The translations under genes were made by a program, and so were the position numbers. 64,000 bases of DNA from Bdellovibrionales bacterium (lineage in GTDB: Bacteria; Bdellovibrionota; UBA1018), in the NCBI GenBank assembly GCA_018266355.1, contig JAFEAP010000004.1:1-64000 (forward strand), read 5' to 3'. Of this stretch, positions 61,437 to 64,000 are shown one piece after another (position 1 is the first letter of the stretch; each line of letters opens with the position of its first letter). A model generated the notes under the pieces. It searched no databases. It was not told the DNA's origin and saw only the letters and a list, made by a program, of their open reading frames with translations.

Positions 61437-61520
61437 TAGCGCGGAGGGGATTCAAACCCCTATGACCGTTGGGTCAGAGAATTTTAAGTTCTCCATGTAT
61501 ATCAGTTCCATCACCGCGCC
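61437..61520 (-). tRNA. tRNA-Leu (anticodon UAA), about 84 nt
   Basis: On the minus strand the gene starts GGCGCGG and ends CCGCGCTA, so the acceptor stem has seven pairs with one G-T. The anticodon arm GAGAA-CTTAAAA-TTCTC gives anticodon UAA. The long variable arm (TGACCCAACGGTCA) is typical of leucine tRNAs, and the T arm AGGGG-TTTGAAT-CCCCT is normal. CCA is not encoded. It would read UUA, the dominant leucine codon of the window. It lies between two homing endonuclease genes. Confidence 0.9.
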
Positions 61521-61529
61521 TTATTTTAT

Positions 61530-62162
61530 TTATTCTTTAAAGATATAGATTTTATTTTCATCTATTTCTATTATCTCTTTATTTAATTGGATTATTGGTA
61601 ATTTAATTAATTCTAACCAAGTATTTGTTAATTGGTTTCTAATATCATACCATTTTTCATCTAAATTTTCAGTATTTATTTTTCTTAAAGTAATCCATTG
61701 TTTATTTAAAAATTGATGTATTTTACCATGATTGCTTCTGCTTAATATCATAAGATTAGAAAGGATATTATTGTTTGGATTCTCATCAATATGATGAACT
61801 ACTATATTTAAATTTAATTTAAAACCTAAATCTAATATAATTTGTCTAGCAATCATATTAGCTTCCTTACTTCGTTTTATTTCATTATATTTACCAGTTT
61901 TAGGTTTGCCTTCAAATCTACATTTTCCATGATATAATTGATCTGGTCTATTTTTAATCATATCCTCACCACATATTGTACATTTAATAATACCATATCT
62001 AGGCTTATCTTTTTTATGATATTGTTTAACTCTTTCTCTATTAAATATTAAAGCGCATTCTTTACATCGTTTTCTTTCTACTACAGGTTCTTTTCCACAA
62101 TCAATACATTGTTTATCATTATTTCTTTTAGGTCTTGGATTTGTTATTTCTTTGATTATCAT
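61530..62162 (-). CDS. HNH endonuclease with zinc-finger pairs, 210 aa
   Basis: The nuclease core reads NIVVHHIDENPNNNILSNLM (119-138), then LSRSNHGKIHQ at 140-150: His123/His124, Asn131 and His145/His149 are in HNH positions. The N-terminal half has Cys pairs C19-x2-C22 and C33-x2-C36, and a second pair C61-x2-C64 with C81, two likely zinc sites. It is probably a mobile, free-standing homing enzyme. A strong terminator and a start-proximal hairpin precede it. Confidence 0.85.
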   Translation of the reverse strand: MIIKEITNPRPKRNNDKQCIDCGKEPVVERKRCKECALIFNRERVKQYHKKDKPRYGIIKCTICGEDMIKNRPDQLYHGKCRFEGKPKTGKYNEIKRSKEANMIARQIILDLGFKLNLNIVVHHIDENPNNNILSNLMILSRSNHGKIHQFLNKQWITLRKINTENLDEKWYDIRNQLTNTWLELIKLPIIQLNKEIIEIDENKIYIFKE

Positions 62163-62185
62163 ATCTTTAGTTTTATCTAAAGATA
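62163..62185 (-). promoter_or_regulatory. Hairpin at the HNH start codon
   Basis: CTTTAG/CTAAAG arms with a six-base loop (ATAAAA) lie directly upstream of ATG 62162 on the minus strand, two bases from the start. This may limit ribosome access. In T4, hairpins at the starts of mobile endonuclease genes have such a role. Confidence 0.5.
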
Positions 62186-62186
62186 C

Positions 62187-62239
62187 AAAAAGGTAGACAA
62201 ATTTACAAAAATTAACAAAATTTAGTAAATCTGTCTACC
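62187..62239 (-). terminator. Strong terminator upstream of the HNH gene
   Basis: A 15-bp stem with one mismatch (62192-62206 with 62225-62239) closes an 18-base loop. On the minus strand it is followed by TTTTTGTATC. It should block transcription from the genes at 62.5-64 kb into the HNH gene. Confidence 0.8.
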
Positions 62240-62462
62240 TATAATATAAGTAATAGTAAGTAGATGATTTGTACAATCTTCTTATTCAATCACAATAAAA
62301 AGCACTCTTTTTAAATATAGTTTAGGCTTAATACTTATAGTATCAGGGACTTCTATAATTTAACATCTACGACTTAATAATACTGGCCAATATTACTAAA
62401 TCCCCATGAGCTGTCTCAATCAGTTTGGGTAACATACTGATATGCTTTACTATTACCGTTAT
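62240..62462. other. Non-coding structured tract upstream of the HNH terminator
   Basis: About 220 bases without a normal gene. A near-palindrome (AATAATACTGGCCAATATTACT cut short here: 22 bases around 62375-62397) and a 7-bp outer pairing GGGATTT/AAGTCCC could form a branched RNA on the minus strand. CTTATAGTATCA (62334-62345) recurs at 63556-63567. No tRNA fold was found. Confidence 0.45.
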
Positions 62463-62633
62463 TTATATCAATTTATAATATACTATAGTATTATATTTTC
62501 CTTCTATTTCCAAAATTAAAATAGTCTTAGTCTCTATATTTTCTATTGGATGATTATCATTAGTTTGACTAATACCTTGTTTAATTTTTAGATGTTGAGG
62601 AAATTCATTAAAGATTAGTTTTATTTCTTTCAT
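62463..62633 (-). CDS. Hypothetical small protein, 56 aa
   Basis: The frame starts at ATG 62633 (MKEIKLIFNEFPQHLKI) and ends at TAA 62463. It overlaps the upstream small membrane gene by 26 bases in another frame. The protein is beta-like at both ends with a polar middle. Its size fits the gap and the codon use is like that of its neighbours. No family is recognised. Confidence 0.5.
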   Translation of the reverse strand: MKEIKLIFNEFPQHLKIKQGISQTNDNHPIENIETKTILILEIEGKYNTIVYYKLI

Positions 62634-62820
62634 TTTCTTTAATTGTTAAGTATTTAAATATTTTTTGAAGTGTTACTCCTATTAATATAGGTATTATCAG
62701 AGGAGCTAATATAATAAAATATATATCAGTAAACTTATTTTCATTCTTTACTATTATATCCATTTCTACTCCTATTGCTATTAAATAAATTACTATTAAG
62801 TATAAAATTAATGTTATCAT
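62608..62820 (-). CDS. Small membrane protein, 70 aa
   Basis: Two hydrophobic segments lie at about 2-19 (ITLILYLIVIYLIAIGVE) and 31-49 (DIYFIILAPLIIPILIGV), then a basic tail (IKENERNKTNL). It is one of at least two small membrane proteins in this accessory region. Function is unknown. Confidence 0.55.
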   Translation of the reverse strand: MITLILYLIVIYLIAIGVEMDIIVKNENKFTDIYFIILAPLIIPILIGVTLQKIFKYLTIKENERNKTNL

Positions 62821-62844
62821 ATATTGTCTATTAAGTTTAGTTAT

Positions 62845-63309
62845 TTAATATAAATTTTCACTTGTCAATATACCCATATCATGATCTATAGGTTCTATTA
62901 TTTGATTTGCAGCTTTAGCTATTATATAAGCTTCTTTTCTGTCTACAAATCTGTTAGTATTGGTTAGGAATCCATAAGTTAAATTAGCTATATTATAATA
63001 ATAACCTTCAGTGAGCTTATTTAATAATTCCATACAATTAACATGACGATAACCTATACTAGTAAGACCATTATCTTTATTAGAAGCTCTTAAATCCTCA
63101 TTTAAAGCATTGATATTATCCCAATGAATAGCTGCACACAATATATATTCTTTAGGCTTTTCACTTAGCTCTTTAATTTTATCTATTAAAGATTTTATAA
63201 TTTGAGCATCATTATTTTCAGGTACTTGTTCTAAATCTAAATTATTATCTTCTTCTAATGTTTTTAGACTTATTTCACCTTTATTATGTTTAATTATTAT
63301 ATCTTTCAT
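62845..63309 (-). CDS. Conserved phage protein (GFLT-RFVDRKEA family), 154 aa
   Basis: Residues 55-140 read EYILCAAIHWDNINAL, then SIGYRHVNCMELL, then TYGFLTNTNRFVDRKEAYII and AKAANQI. I recognise the pattern CAAIHY...GxRHxxC...GFLTxxxRFVxRxEAxxIA from many phages and some bacteria, with no function known to me. Conserved His, Cys, Arg and Asp suggest an enzyme. The N-terminal 50 residues are acidic and less conserved in style. Confidence 0.7.
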   Translation of the reverse strand: MKDIIIKHNKGEISLKTLEEDNNLDLEQVPENNDAQIIKSLIDKIKELSEKPKEYILCAAIHWDNINALNEDLRASNKDNGLTSIGYRHVNCMELLNKLTEGYYYNIANLTYGFLTNTNRFVDRKEAYIIAKAANQIIEPIDHDMGILTSENLY

Positions 63310-63320
63310 TGTTGTTTATT

Positions 63321-63491
63321 TCAAAGTTTACTAATTGGTGTACACATACATATTACAACCATATACAATCCTACCAGTACTAACAGTATCATTACTAGAA
63401 ATAAAGCTACTGGTATAATAGGCCAATATTTAAACCATAAACACTTTATATATTCCCAATATGAGCCATATCTTTCCTTTATTGTAAACAT
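63321..63491 (-). CDS. Small membrane protein, 56 aa
   Basis: The frame starts at ATG 63491 (MFTIKERYGSYWEYIK) and stops at TGA 63321. The start AATAAATAAATG is AT-rich like most here. An aromatic amphipathic N-terminus leads to one strong membrane segment at about 24-47 (IIPVALFLVMILLVLVGLYM), with a short Cys-containing tail (VICMCTP). Function is unknown; small single-span proteins in this region could act against host or rival phages. Confidence 0.6.
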   Translation of the reverse strand: MFTIKERYGSYWEYIKCLWFKYWPIIPVALFLVMILLVLVGLYMVVICMCTPISKL

Positions 63492-63752
63492 TTATTTATT
63501 ATTTTAAAAGCATAGAAACGCTGTATTCACTATGGACTAATTTATTTCTACTATTCTTATAGTATCATATACTATTTGGAATAAATATACCCTACACATA
63601 ATAAATCTTATTGGATAGTAAATATCCTCATTTTACTATATATCTACAGGTTCCTAGTCAAAGTTTATAGTTTATTGTTTAATGGCCTACACCATTATAT
63701 CGTTAACATCTTTTCAAGGTTAATTGTCATCACGCTCTTCTATGCCAGTTAT
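63492..63752. other. Non-coding hairpin-rich tract between two minus-strand genes
   Basis: About 260 bases with no normal ORF on either strand. Hairpins include ATAGTAT/ATACTAT near 63563-63580, TAGTAAA/TTTACTA near 63616-63640 and TAATGG/CCATTA near 63680-63698. It shares CTTATAGTATCA and TATGGACTA with the tracts at 62334 and 61353. It may be a structured leader or a non-coding RNA. Confidence 0.45.
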
Positions 63753-63998
63753 TTAAATGTTAAATCCTTCCTTTTTAAGTTTATAGTGAGCCATTTCTAT
63801 TATTTCTCTAGTGCTAAATAATAGTCTAAGTCCACTAAATGTAGCTCCTAGAATAAGCTCAAGATTATCTTTGAGATTTATTCTTTGATTTATATCAAGA
63901 GTTTTATACCATTTCATTTGTTTATATAGTTTAAGGTTAATTAAAAAAGACACAACTAGATTAGTAGGTACTCTCCTATCATTCTTTTCAGATAGCAT
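63753..63998 (-). CDS. Hypothetical protein, 81 aa (may continue beyond the window)
   Basis: The frame has ATG at 63998, two bases from the window edge, so the real start may lie outside. The protein is basic and helical with a hydrophobic patch (LELILGATFSGLRLLFS) and a helix IIEMAHYKLKKEGF. No family is recognised. Confidence 0.5.
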   Translation of the reverse strand: MLSEKNDRRVPTNLVVSFLINLKLYKQMKWYKTLDINQRINLKDNLELILGATFSGLRLLFSTREIIEMAHYKLKKEGFNI

Positions 63999-64000
63999 AT

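Noticed and set aside
61250..61440. Second tRNA near tRNA-Leu
   Set aside because: A TTCAA-like loop is visible but acceptor and anticodon stems do not form.
62375..62450. tRNA-like cloverleaf with GGGATTT/AAGTCCC
   Set aside because: The enclosed sequence is too short and has no T loop; kept only as a structured tract.
63286..63507. Plus-strand ORF of 73 codons
   Set aside because: Antisense of the 56-aa membrane protein at 63321-63491, which has better start and composition.
63492..63752. Group I intron remnant (GACTAGG and TAGTCC words)
   Set aside because: Spacing between the words is too long and P and Q elements are missing.
1..64000. CRISPR array or diversity-generating retroelement
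   Set aside because: No regularly spaced repeats and no reverse transcriptase or variable/template repeat were seen, despite fibre genes that could be targets.
1..64000. Integrase or lysogeny module
   Set aside because: No integrase, excisionase or typical repressor was found in the window.
1..64000. Genome-wide TAG-to-Gln recoding
   Set aside because: Long genes have no in-frame TAG and several genes end normally with TAG.

Overview
The window looks like about two thirds of the genome of a crAss-like phage (Crassvirales-type, tailed, infecting Bacteroidota). The evidence is the two-block layout, a 10.9-kb gene carrying the crAss RNA-polymerase signature DFDID, very large virion cargo genes upstream of it, and a replication block on the other strand. 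Tail-fibre repeats (VGIGTNSPK) and TAnnTTTG promoter-like elements are typical of Bacteroidota. The DNA is strongly AT-rich (roughly 25-30% GC by eye). The standard code is used: TAG ends at least five genes and never interrupts a long one.

Bases 1-33,119 (+ strand) form the late or virion block. First come tail fibre and appendage genes (1-4750), then small membrane proteins including a holin candidate (5100-5989). Next are head-tail and tail connector candidates (5976-8004), a 1321-aa tail protein and three large probable capsid-cargo or ejection proteins (11970-21664), one with a lysozyme-like lytic transglycosylase motif. After a terminator come a small SET-domain protein and the 3640-aa virion RNA polymerase, which also contains an HEFGH metalloprotease-like motif. 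Genes are packed end to end, often with the junction TAATATG.

The two blocks converge on a bidirectional terminator at 33,133-33,166. Bases 33,158-63,998 (- strand) form the early/middle block: nucleotide metabolism (MazG-like, uracil-DNA glycosylase, ThyX, DUF3310), an amidoligase-like protein, an H1-like basic protein and an rIIA-like GHKL ATPase. The rIIA-like gene is split by a group I intron encoding a LAGLIDADG endonuclease. The replication and recombination set follows: RusA-like protein, primase, SSB-like protein, RecT-like annealing protein, DnaB-like helicase, SF2 helicase, family A DNA polymerase and SF1 helicase. Beyond 60 kb lie accessory genes: a GIY-YIG and an HNH endonuclease on either side of a tRNA-Leu(UAA), small membrane proteins, and non-coding tracts rich in hairpins.

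The signals most worth a second look are: the intron, whose splice sites can be placed to the base; an 11-bp motif, TTAnnGGGAAA, scattered on both strands and forming an inverted pair around a promoter/terminator region at 58.35-58.45 kb; terminator and antiterminator-like RNA structures in front of the free-standing endonuclease genes; the SET-domain gene; the protease-like motif inside the RNA polymerase; and a GC-rich patch inside the polymerase gene.
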